36,333 nucleotides of DNA. Source: CAYLRY01 sp964386535. Lineage in GTDB: Bacteria; Chloroflexota; Dehalococcoidia; Dehalococcoidales; UBA3254. The notes below the pieces were generated by a model. It was not told the DNA's origin, did no database searches, and worked only from the letters and a program-made list of their open reading frames with translations. Every line of letters begins with the position of its first letter. The stretch's first letter is position 1. Below, in pieces: positions 8,258 through 14,843 of the stretch. Made by a program: the position numbers and the translations under genes. The DNA is taken from the NCBI GenBank assembly GCA_964386535.1, contig CAYLRY010000029.1, positions 1 through 36,333 on the forward strand, in the 5' to 3' direction.

Positions 8258-9724
8258 CTAAAAGCCCAACTTGCCGGGATTCATGATATGATTGGGATCA
8301 AACATATTTTTCAGCTTTTTTACCACATTCAGAGAGGCTGCATCCCTGTTAATGATCAGCCCGGGGTTTTCACCATAAGGTCTGGAGAAAAAAGCACCCT
8401 GGGATAGCAATCCTTTTACAGCCGCGGAGTTTAGTTCCCTGATCCGGTTGACATCGCTTTTATTAAGGGGATCATAGAACAGAGAAAACTCGCAGTGAAC
8501 GCCGGTGCCCTGGACTACCGGTTGTATATAGACACCCAGGTCTGAGGTGGGGTATCCGGCTTTATCAGCCAGATTATTCATGACGCTGATCTGATTTTCA
8601 AGTTTATCATTAATAGTTAAAAAGAAAATATCCTGGAAAGCCCCTTTATAGCGCATTTTCCAGTACGGCTCAGCAGAGGGCTGCTGGATTGTTTTTAAAA
8701 CAGCGTTAGCTGAAATACCACCAACAGATTTTACAGCTTCCACCCCCAGACGCTGGGTAATCTCAGATATGTTTTTGATATGTGAACCGACACGCTCTTC
8801 AGGATAATATTCATATCCGGCTATGACGTAGAAAAGGATCCACTGAGGTAGGGAATTATTCACCGCCTGGTAATCGCCGGGCCATTTTTGGGCCATAATA
8901 TTTGCCAGGCCGGCGTGGTTAAGGATAAAACATTCATTGACCATTCTCAGCCTGATTAGCCAGGCTGCCATATCCACCAGTGGTGACAGGCTGCCTGAAG
9001 TAACCAGGAAAGGTTCCTCCAAAGCGGGCAGCAATTCACATCTCAGGGAAGCCCAGGTCACGATGCCCATCGTTCCCTGGGAGCCCTGTACCATCCTGTG
9101 CAGGGAAGCTATACCGGGACCGTAAGGGGCTTTTTGTATGCCTCCCACAGCCCACTGCTCCTCCACACTGCCAGGGCCGGCGGCCTGCCCTGTTCTGAAC
9201 TCATCACCACTTCCAAAGATGATCTCAATACAGGCCAGAGGATCAGAAATATCCCACTGGTACTTGGGCATGAGCACAGGTTCTCTTTCCAGCATGCTGG
9301 CCACCACAGACTTGGTGTTCCGGGGCAGTAAAGGCATGTTCAGCCTGATGCCCTCCCTTGCAGCCGCAGGGATTAGCTCCCCGAAGGTTACCCCCGGCTC
9401 CACCATGGCCACCCTGCGCGGCCGGTCAACTTTAACGATCTTATTCAAGCTGCTCAAGTCCACTATAATGGCTCCCCCTAAGCCGGGAATAGTATCACCC
9501 CGGAAATGAGGACCCCCTGAGCTCACAGGCACCAGCGGCGTGAGGGTCTCATTAGCCAATTTCACCAGTTGTTTAATTTCTTCTGCATTCCGGGGCTTCA
9601 CCAGACAGGCTGGTTTTACCGGATTGACGAAGCTAATGTCCCGAGAGTATTTTGCCAGGCCGGCTTTATCAGCAACTACATTGGAAGCTCCAACCAGGTT
9701 TACCAGCTTCTCTTTTTCGATCAT
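8258..9724 (-). CDS. FAD-binding oxidoreductase, type B of module 2 (GlcD-like), first gene of the cluster
   Basis: A 488-residue FAD_binding_4/FAD-oxidase_C protein with AGGAGGT 4 bases before its ATG. It has the pyrophosphate loop VPVSSGGPHFRGDTIP at about 65-80 (His73 is at the place of the flavin-linking His in berberine-bridge-type enzymes, an inference), VAMVEPGVTFGEL (105-116), GSQGTMGIVTWASL (about 214-227), and the end FDPNHIMNPGKLGF. It shares with the paralog at 3420-4880 the blocks PLLPRxxKSV and LEREPxxMP. As first gene after the promoter at 9987-10015 it is expected to be expressed from a roughly 256-base leader. Function by family: flavin-dependent dehydrogenation feeding electrons to the adjacent Fe-S protein. 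Confidence 0.9.
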   Translation of the reverse strand: MIEKEKLVNLVGASNVVADKAGLAKYSRDISFVNPVKPACLVKPRNAEEIKQLVKLANETLTPLVPVSSGGPHFRGDTIPGLGGAIIVDLSSLNKIVKVDRPRRVAMVEPGVTFGELIPAAAREGIRLNMPLLPRNTKSVVASMLEREPVLMPKYQWDISDPLACIEIIFGSGDEFRTGQAAGPGSVEEQWAVGGIQKAPYGPGIASLHRMVQGSQGTMGIVTWASLRCELLPALEEPFLVTSGSLSPLVDMAAWLIRLRMVNECFILNHAGLANIMAQKWPGDYQAVNNSLPQWILFYVIAGYEYYPEERVGSHIKNISEITQRLGVEAVKSVGGISANAVLKTIQQPSAEPYWKMRYKGAFQDIFFLTINDKLENQISVMNNLADKAGYPTSDLGVYIQPVVQGTGVHCEFSLFYDPLNKSDVNRIRELNSAAVKGLLSQGAFFSRPYGENPGLIINRDAASLNVVKKLKNMFDPNHIMNPGKLGF

Positions 9725-9986
9725 TTTTACCTCCTGTTATCAGCGGATATTAATGACTCTCATTGGCCTTTTCAGAGGAAGAAAAATTATTAAAAAATGA
9801 AAATAATCTTTCAATAAAGGAAAGCCCAGATTCCAAAGAACGATGCTTTAAAGTCTTTTCAGAGACCTGAAAAATATTTAAAAAGATAATATAAAGGCTT
9901 ATACGGCAAAGCCAGTTAAAAGGATGGTCAACTTGAACGTGCAAAATTAAATAATATTTTATGTTTCAGGTTTAATCGTGATAGCG

Positions 9987-10015
9987 ATTCTAGCATACAT
10001 AAAAGTCAAAGTCAA
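9987..10015 (-). promoter_or_regulatory. Sigma-70-type promoter of the dehydrogenase cluster
   Basis: On the minus strand, TTGACT (10010-10015) and TAGAAT (9987-9992) are separated by exactly 17 bases. The -35 hexamer is directly repeated (second AGTCAA on the plus strand at 10004-10009). Transcription would begin near 9980, leaving a leader of about 256 bases before the first ATG at 9724. The leader is A/T-rich, and no known riboswitch fold was recognised in it. Confidence 0.65.
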
Positions 10016-10022
10016 TATGCAG

Positions 10023-10047
10023 ATCGTATGGGTGGTTGGTATACGAT
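10023..10047. promoter_or_regulatory. Inverted repeat, candidate operator
   Basis: ATCGTAT (10023-10029) and ATACGAT (10041-10047) form a perfect 7-bp inverted repeat with an 11-base spacer, placed right upstream of the -35 of the minus-strand dehydrogenase promoter. The right arm contains GTATAC (10039-10044), and a second GTATAC lies at 10163-10168 close to the VOC gene. GTATAC cores are typical of FCD-type GntR operators. No GntR gene is in the window, so the regulator is unknown. Confidence 0.4.
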
Positions 10048-10199
10048 GATATCAATAAACACATTATAAGGGTATTAACCTGTGGATTATGCCGGGATTC
10101 AGACGACCAAGGAAAATGCCGTTTAATCTCCCTACTTTAAGAAAATACAGGAAAGTGTGACTGTATACCTGCCACGGCCGGTTATGATATCATTTCATT

Positions 10200-10519
10200 A
10201 TGCTTAAATACAATCATCTGGGGATTCCTACAAAAATTAAGATGCCTGGAGAAAGGTATTTACCTCAATTTAAAATGTATGTCAGCGGCTATGAAGAAAG
10301 CGCTTACAGAATAGAATGGATGCGCTTCGAACCAGGTTGTCCCCTGCCTGAAATTGTACAGAACATCCCTCATGTGGCCTTTGAAGTGGAAGATTTGTGG
10401 GGAGCCATTAAAGATAAAAAATTATTATTGAACCCAATTGTCCGTCGGACGGTGTGGCAGTGGCCTTTATTGAGGACAATGGAGCGCCGGTAGAGCTGAT
10501 GGAGTATAAACGGGTTTAA
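10200..10519 (+). pseudogene. VOC/glyoxalase-like protein, frameshifted in an A-run
   Basis: The frame from ATG 10200 opens MLKYNHLGIPTKIKMPGE and continues through WMRFEPGCPLPEIV and HVAFEVEDLWGAIK, a small vicinal-oxygen-chelate (glyoxalase/dioxygenase) type protein. It then runs out of phase and stops at 10493. Continuing in the next frame from about 10421 gives IIIEPNCPSDGVAVAF, then IEDNGAPVELMEYKRV and a stop at 10517-10519, an uninterrupted ending. The break lies in the A6 run 10416-10421; one more A (A7) restores a protein of about 106 residues. It is therefore a one-base deletion, an assembly error, or a transcriptional slippage site. No good Shine-Dalgarno precedes the ATG. Substrate unknown. 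Confidence 0.7.
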
Positions 10520-10833
10520 ACCTTTTTATTGAATTGAAGTAATCATCTGGAACCAGACACCGGGCGACACACTTCAGATCAAAAAAGCCATATCGACGAA
10601 ACCCATTAAATGCATCTCATACCGGCAAGAGCCGGTAACAGTCGCTTTTTGCCCACTGGATTCAGGCGCAGGCCCTGAACTGGCTTTTTAGAAGTACTTC
10701 CGGGCGCAGCAGGCCACTAAAGAATTGATCTATTTTCCAAAGTACCTTGAAATATACAGAATCTTACGTCCCACATAAAGATAAATCGTTTTTTAACGGC
10801 TATAATAATATTTAAAGGAGCAATCATCCATTA
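10520..10833. other. Intergenic region after the VOC gene with a GC-rich hairpin
   Basis: No gene is seen in 10520-10949. A perfect hairpin, TACCGGC-AAGA-GCCGGTA, occupies 10620-10637. A weaker outer pairing CGAC/GTCG ends just before CTTTTTG near 10646-10650, so the structure may terminate VOC transcription. A TATAAT at 10801-10806 could be a -10 element for the heliorhodopsin gene, but no matching -35 was found. Confidence 0.4.
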
Positions 10834-10869
10834 TTTTACGAGTTGCATTACCCGCTTCAATTCGTAAAA
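10834..10869 (+). promoter_or_regulatory. Leader hairpin upstream of the heliorhodopsin gene
   Basis: TTTTACGAGTTG (10834-10845) pairs with CAATTCGTAAAA (10858-10869) in a 12-bp stem with one G-U pair and a 12-base loop. It sits about 80 bases before the heliorhodopsin ATG. An AAAGGAG is found just before it (about 10814-10820) without a usable ATG after it. It could stabilise the mRNA or act in regulation; there is no T-tract for termination. Confidence 0.45.
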
Positions 10870-10949
10870 AGGAAAATACAGAATTAAACAAACTCCGGAA
10901 AAATTTTTCATGGGCATCTCTGATCAATTATTTGGAAAGGGGGTTATAT

Positions 10950-11711
10950 ATGGCAATCGACCAGTCTATTGAACGGCGTATCAACCGGCTGCGTACATGG
11001 AACATCGTAGTAGGGCTGATTCTCCTGGTACAGGCTATCCTGATAGGGATTATGACCAATGATTTTGCGCTGCCTGTGACTGCTACCTTTATGAGCGGAC
11101 CTCCCGGAACACCATCTGAGCTTTACCACTGGTTTAATATCTCCACTGGCTGGGGGGTGTTTGTATTTATGTTAATCTCAGCCGGCGCTTTGCTGACCAT
11201 TGCCTCGCCTCCTGTTTTTCCCTGGTATAAAAGAAATCTGCTTCAGAGCCGCAACTACGGGCGCTGGATAGAATACTTCTTCAGCTCTTCAATAATGATC
11301 GTTTTAATCTCCCAGATATGCGGCATCAGCGACATTGCCGCCTTACTGGCCATTTTCGGCATTAACGCCAGCATGATATTATTCGGGGCGCTTCAGGAGA
11401 AGTACGAAAAGCCGGGCAAACCTAACCTTCTGCCCTTCTGGTTCGGCTGTTTCGCAGGCATCATACCCTGGATCGGTATTGTGATATACGTGGTCGCGCC
11501 CGGGGTAGAGGCATCGCCCCCCGGATTCGTTTACGGAATCATTGTCTCGCTGTTCGTTTTCTTTAACTGCTTTGCGGTTAACATGATACTGCAATACAAG
11601 AAGATAGGGCCCTGGCGGGACTATTTGTATGGTGAGAAGGTATACATCATTCTGAGTCTGACAGCGAAGGCTTTGTTAGCCTGGCAGGTATTCGCCAATA
11701 TTCTATTTTAA
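10950..11711 (+). CDS. Heliorhodopsin
   Basis: A 253-residue, seven-helix retinal protein of the heliorhodopsin family (N-terminus expected inside, opposite to type-1 rhodopsins). The ATG at 10950 follows AAAGGGGG with 6-base spacing. Family-specific blocks are TNDFALPVTATF, SGPPGT, RWIEYFFSSSIMIVLI, ALLAIFGINASMILFG, LLPFWFGCFAGIIPWIG, PGFVYGIIVSLFVFFN and the last helix ILSLTAKALLAWQVF. The retinal Schiff-base Lys is K240, the counterion Glu is E108 and the TM7 Ser is S236. They match E107, S237 and K241 of heliorhodopsin 48C12, aligned from memory. The positions of H23 and H80 of 48C12 are Leu here (L25, L81). Heliorhodopsins are thought to be light sensors or transport modulators rather than strong pumps. 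No carotenoid or retinal synthesis gene is in the window. A 14-base tandem duplication (11706-11734) spans the stop codon. Confidence 0.95.
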   Translation: MAIDQSIERRINRLRTWNIVVGLILLVQAILIGIMTNDFALPVTATFMSGPPGTPSELYHWFNISTGWGVFVFMLISAGALLTIASPPVFPWYKRNLLQSRNYGRWIEYFFSSSIMIVLISQICGISDIAALLAIFGINASMILFGALQEKYEKPGKPNLLPFWFGCFAGIIPWIGIVIYVVAPGVEASPPGFVYGIIVSLFVFFNCFAVNMILQYKKIGPWRDYLYGEKVYIILSLTAKALLAWQVFANILF

Positions 11712-11769
11712 TGCAGGTTTTTTAATGCAGGTTTAGACTTGCTGCATTACCGCTGTTAAAAAAGCCATG

Positions 11770-11809
11770 CCGGAGTCCCGTTAATTGAAAATCGGAAATG
11801 GGACTCCGG
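11770..11809. repeat. Perfect 10-bp inverted repeat after the heliorhodopsin gene
   Basis: CCGGAGTCCC (11770-11779) and GGGACTCCGG (11800-11809) are perfectly complementary, with a 20-base loop. No T-run follows on either strand, so factor-independent termination would be inefficient. It may mark the 3' end of the heliorhodopsin mRNA. Confidence 0.5.
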
Positions 11810-11869
11810 AACCTCCAGTTTATGCAAGGAATCTAACAGGTTCAGTTTTTCCCGCATATCGGACACAAT

Positions 11870-11910
11870 TTGACACAGGAAGGCGGTTTTATTATTATAA
11901 TAGTTAACTA
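11870..11910 (+). promoter_or_regulatory. Promoter and palindromic operator of the marR-MATE operon
   Basis: TTGACA (11870-11875) is followed after 17 bases by TATTAT (11893-11898), or after 20 bases by TATAAT (11896-11901). The perfect palindrome TAGTTAACTA (11901-11910) overlaps or abuts the -10 element. Such A/T-rich palindromes near the start site are the usual binding sites of MarR proteins, so autoregulation by the adjacent gene is likely. Confidence 0.6.
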
Positions 11911-11944
11911 ATGTACTATTAATTATTGAATAAATGAGTATGAT

Positions 11945-12430
11945 ATGAAAACCAAATATATCGAAGAGATCATCAGATTACTACCCGCTTTGCCCCGTGT
12001 GATACGTCTATCCCTGCAAAAAGGCGTCATTAAACCGCCGCTGGCGTCATATCATAAAGGGCTGGCGGAACATCACATGGTAATCATGAAATTCGTAGAG
12101 GTAGAGGGCAGGCCGCATATCAGTGAAATCAGCGAATTTTCCAAGATATCCAAAGCCCAAATGACCAGTTCTATTGATAAATTGATCCTGCTGGGCATGG
12201 TAGCCCGCGAACCGGACCCTGATGATAGGAGAAAAATATGTATCGTATTGACGGAGAAAGGCAGAAGCGCAGTAGCCCAACTGGATGCCATTATTAATGA
12301 ACGGATGAAAGAGAGCCTATCACAGCTTTCTGATCTTGAATTAAAGAAAACCGCTGAGGCTTTGAAATATCTGGTCACAACCTTCGAAAAACTAATTCAC
12401 ACGGGAAAAAATCTCCATGATGCAAAATAA
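11945..12430 (+). CDS. MarR-family transcriptional regulator
   Basis: A 161-residue winged-helix regulator. The helix-turn-helix is in the stretch beginning PHISEISEFSKISKAQMTSS. It is followed by the wing containing EPDPDDRRKICIVLTEKGR, the conserved D-x-D-x-R of the family, and then a dimerisation helix. The ATG at 11945 has only a weak ribosome site. The gene's last 14 bases overlap the start of the MATE pump, so the two are one operon. MarR proteins usually repress the adjacent efflux pump until a small aromatic or phenolic ligand binds, and a palindromic operator candidate overlaps the promoter. The ligand is unknown. Confidence 0.9.
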   Translation: MKTKYIEEIIRLLPALPRVIRLSLQKGVIKPPLASYHKGLAEHHMVIMKFVEVEGRPHISEISEFSKISKAQMTSSIDKLILLGMVAREPDPDDRRKICIVLTEKGRSAVAQLDAIINERMKESLSQLSDLELKKTAEALKYLVTTFEKLIHTGKNLHDAK

Positions 12431-13817
12431 AATGTATAATGTGCTAGCTGACGAACGCATCGGCCGCCTGCTTTTCAAGCTTACCTTACCGGCCTTTTTC
12501 GGCATGCTGGTAATGACTTTATACAATGTAACGGACACCATTTTCATTGGTCATTATGTGGGGTCGCTTGGGATTGCGGGCCTGTCCATTGTCTTCCCCG
12601 TACAAATGCTGGCCATGGGTATAGGCCAGATGACCGGCATGGGCGGGGCGTCCGTAATTTCGCGGCTGCTGGGCGCCGGAAAAAAAGAGAGGGCAGAACA
12701 CACCCTGGGCAACTCACTGGCGGCCACTGTGGTACTGACATTGATCATTATGATAATCGGCCTGGCCAACGTAGACGGATGGCTGCGGTTTATCGGCGCC
12801 TCCGAGTCCATTCTCCCTTATGCCAGGGATTTCATGAGCATTATCCTTTTTGGATTAGTATTTCAGACCTTCGGAATGGCCTGCAACGGATTAACCAGGG
12901 CGGTAGGAAATGCCCAGGTCTCTATGACAGGCATGATAATTGGCGCAGTTTTGAACATTATCCTGTGTGCTATTTTCATAATACAGTTGCATATGGGAAT
13001 TAAAGGTTCAGCGATGGCGACCGTAATAGCGGAATTTTTCTCGTGCGCCTATTATATCAGATACTATACATCAGACAAGAGCCCTCTCAAGATTCGCTGG
13101 CGTAATCTGATACCGAACCTGGATATTTTAAAGCCCGTTTTTGCCATAGGAATCTCATCACTAGCCATGACACTGGCAAGCAGCCTATCAGCCATGCTGG
13201 TAAACAAAGTGCTATTAAACTACGGCGGAGATTATGCTGTTTCTACTTACGGCATTCTGAACCGCATTATGATGTTTACCACCATGCCGGGAATGGTGGT
13301 GGGTATGGGCCTGCAACCCATACTCGGATTCAACTATGGAGCTAAAAGATATGATCTGGCGCTGAGGGCTATCAAGATATCCCTGACCTGGGCTACCGGG
13401 ATGTGCCTGCTAGCCTTTATTCTAGTATATTCCTTTCCTGGAATATTTATCCGCGTCTTCTCAACCGATCCCATCCTATTAGACACAGGTGTACATGCCT
13501 CCAGGATTATTTTCCTGGCCATGTATTTACTGGGATTCGCCTTTACGGGCCCCCTTATTTTCCAGGCCACGGGTAAAGCCCTGAAATCTTTTATCACCTC
13601 GCTGGCCCGGCCTGCCCTGTTCCTGATTCCCTTGCTCTTCATACTGCCACGTTTCTGGCAACTGAATGGGGTCTGGGCGGTTTATCCTTTAACTGATTTC
13701 CTGACCGTAGTTCTTTCGGTGATATTATTAGTTCCTCAAATAAAGGAATTTCGAAAGGCTGCAAGGCAAATTCCTGTTCAAAGAGCAGAAAAGATACAGG
13801 TAAAAGCCGGCAGCTAG
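12417..13817 (+). CDS. MATE-family multidrug efflux transporter
   Basis: A 466-residue integral membrane protein with about twelve hydrophobic helices and two homologous MatE halves. The first half begins RIGRLLFKLTLPAFFGMLVM and TDTIFIGHYVGSLGIAGLS, typical of MATE proteins. The second half contains VVGMGLQPILGFNYGAKRYD, the counterpart loop of the repeat. MATE transporters expel cationic drugs or metabolites using Na+ or H+ gradients. The ATG at 12417 lies inside the end of the MarR gene (14-base overlap), so translational coupling is likely. The short tail after the last helix is basic. Substrate is not predictable, though the MarR pairing suggests induction by the exported compound. It ends at a hairpin shared with the convergent FAH gene. 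Confidence 0.92.
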   Translation: MMQNKMYNVLADERIGRLLFKLTLPAFFGMLVMTLYNVTDTIFIGHYVGSLGIAGLSIVFPVQMLAMGIGQMTGMGGASVISRLLGAGKKERAEHTLGNSLAATVVLTLIIMIIGLANVDGWLRFIGASESILPYARDFMSIILFGLVFQTFGMACNGLTRAVGNAQVSMTGMIIGAVLNIILCAIFIIQLHMGIKGSAMATVIAEFFSCAYYIRYYTSDKSPLKIRWRNLIPNLDILKPVFAIGISSLAMTLASSLSAMLVNKVLLNYGGDYAVSTYGILNRIMMFTTMPGMVVGMGLQPILGFNYGAKRYDLALRAIKISLTWATGMCLLAFILVYSFPGIFIRVFSTDPILLDTGVHASRIIFLAMYLLGFAFTGPLIFQATGKALKSFITSLARPALFLIPLLFILPRFWQLNGVWAVYPLTDFLTVVLSVILLVPQIKEFRKAARQIPVQRAEKIQVKAGS

Positions 13818-13824
13818 CCGGCTT
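13804..13824. terminator. Shared hairpin terminator overlapping both convergent stop codons
   Basis: AAGCCGGC-AGCTA-GCCGGCTT forms an 8-bp stem with a 5-base loop. The MATE stop codon (13815-13817) and the FAH stop codon (13823-13825, minus) both lie in it. On the minus strand the stem is followed by TTTTA, a plausible terminator. On the plus strand the T-run is poor. Confidence 0.6.
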
Positions 13825-14761
13825 ACAATAATTTCCCTTCAGCATACTTCCCCGTCAATTGAGGTGTGGTGCCCTGTAGGTGGTTCTCCTTTCGTTGACC
13901 GCGAGTCTCCCTGGCCCAGGTACGCTTCAGGTCATCCTTCACCTTAATATGCAGGCGCCCCAACCCCTCCGTTTCCATCTCTATGCTGTCTCCATCCATA
14001 AAAGGATTGAGTCCCCGGTGGTTGGTACCCAGCGCCACGACATCACCAGGCTCCAGAGTGTGAATGGAACTGATCCACTCAAGGCAGCGGGGAATTTTGT
14101 TTGCCATATCACTGGTGTTATAGTCCTGCATGAGAATACCATTATTCCAGAGCCGCACCTGAAGACTGTGCGGGTCAACCACTTCATCAGCCGTCACCAG
14201 GTAAGGACCAATGGGAGCGAAGGTATCCCGTGACTTGGTCTGATAAAAGGAGTTGTTCTCAGGCGGCAGACCACGGGCCGAGCCATCAATAAAGTTCAAA
14301 TAGCCAAAGACATACTGCATGGCTTCAGCCTGGACCACATGAGACGCCCGCCTGCCGATCACCAGCGCCAGTTCCGCTTCTCCTTCAAAAATAGTGGCCG
14401 GTATATCCGGCAGGATCATAACTTCTCCATCCCCAATAACAGCATTCGGGCTTTTAAGAAAAGCATTGATGGGAGCAGGTTCTTTACGCGTCCCGTTTTC
14501 CATGTAGTTGACGGCCATGCAGACAATATTTGACGGTTTCGGGAGCGGAGGCCGCACTACCACACTGTTCAGCGGGATCCCCTTGCGTAAACCGGCTGCC
14601 TGATGCAGCCTGATTTTTAATTCATTAAAACGCGGAATCAACTCGTTAATGAGGTCCTCGGGCCTGGAGCGCGGCAAATCCAGCAATTCATCTGAAACAT
14701 CTATTACACTATCACCTCTAATTACACCCAGTCTGAAGTCGTTAAAAAAAAGCAGTTTCAT
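13823..14761 (-). CDS. Fumarylacetoacetate hydrolase (FAH) family protein
   Basis: A 312-residue protein of the FAH fold (2-keto-4-pentenoate hydratase, 2-hydroxyhepta-diene-dioate isomerase, acylpyruvase). The ATG at 14761 is chosen because GAGGTG precedes it; the frame extends 23 codons further without a site. It has an N-terminal segment of about 80 residues, then NIVCMAVNYMENG, the metal-binding FEGEAELALVIG (Glu-x-Glu), FIDGSARGL with the metal Asp, and KSRDTFAPIGPYLVT with the catalytic-region Lys, ending in GDVVALGTNHRGLN. These enzymes cleave or isomerise C-C bonds in 1,3-dioxo or hydroxydienoate compounds using Mg2+/Mn2+. It lies 82 bases downstream of an OYE-like reductase on the same strand, so the two likely act in one ring- or side-chain degradation pathway. 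The C-terminal 30 residues are a charged extension. Confidence 0.9.
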   Translation of the reverse strand: MKLLFFNDFRLGVIRGDSVIDVSDELLDLPRSRPEDLINELIPRFNELKIRLHQAAGLRKGIPLNSVVVRPPLPKPSNIVCMAVNYMENGTRKEPAPINAFLKSPNAVIGDGEVMILPDIPATIFEGEAELALVIGRRASHVVQAEAMQYVFGYLNFIDGSARGLPPENNSFYQTKSRDTFAPIGPYLVTADEVVDPHSLQVRLWNNGILMQDYNTSDMANKIPRCLEWISSIHTLEPGDVVALGTNHRGLNPFMDGDSIEMETEGLGRLHIKVKDDLKRTWARETRGQRKENHLQGTTPQLTGKYAEGKLL

Positions 14762-14843
14762 ATTCACCTCATTTTCAATTGAAAGCCTGAAGAAGTGTTT
14801 GGGTATATTGCAGGTAAACCCATTGTACAAATACGGCCTATAT

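Noticed and set aside
278..9724. Duplication as an assembly artefact
   Set aside because: The two modules differ clearly at protein level (lengths, loops, cluster ligand), so they are old paralogs and not a repeated contig segment.
9750..9944. 64-codon minus-strand ORF in the dehydrogenase leader
   Set aside because: Starts at a TTG without a Shine-Dalgarno, A/T-driven composition, no family pattern; kept only as a note in the leader finding.
10593..10650. Possible riboswitch around the GC hairpin
   Set aside because: I compared it with c-di-GMP, fluoride and other common aptamers from memory; conserved core bases are not present.
10932..10949. Upstream TTG start for heliorhodopsin giving six extra residues
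   Set aside because: The TTG overlaps the Shine-Dalgarno that serves ATG 10950; the ATG gives the usual family length.
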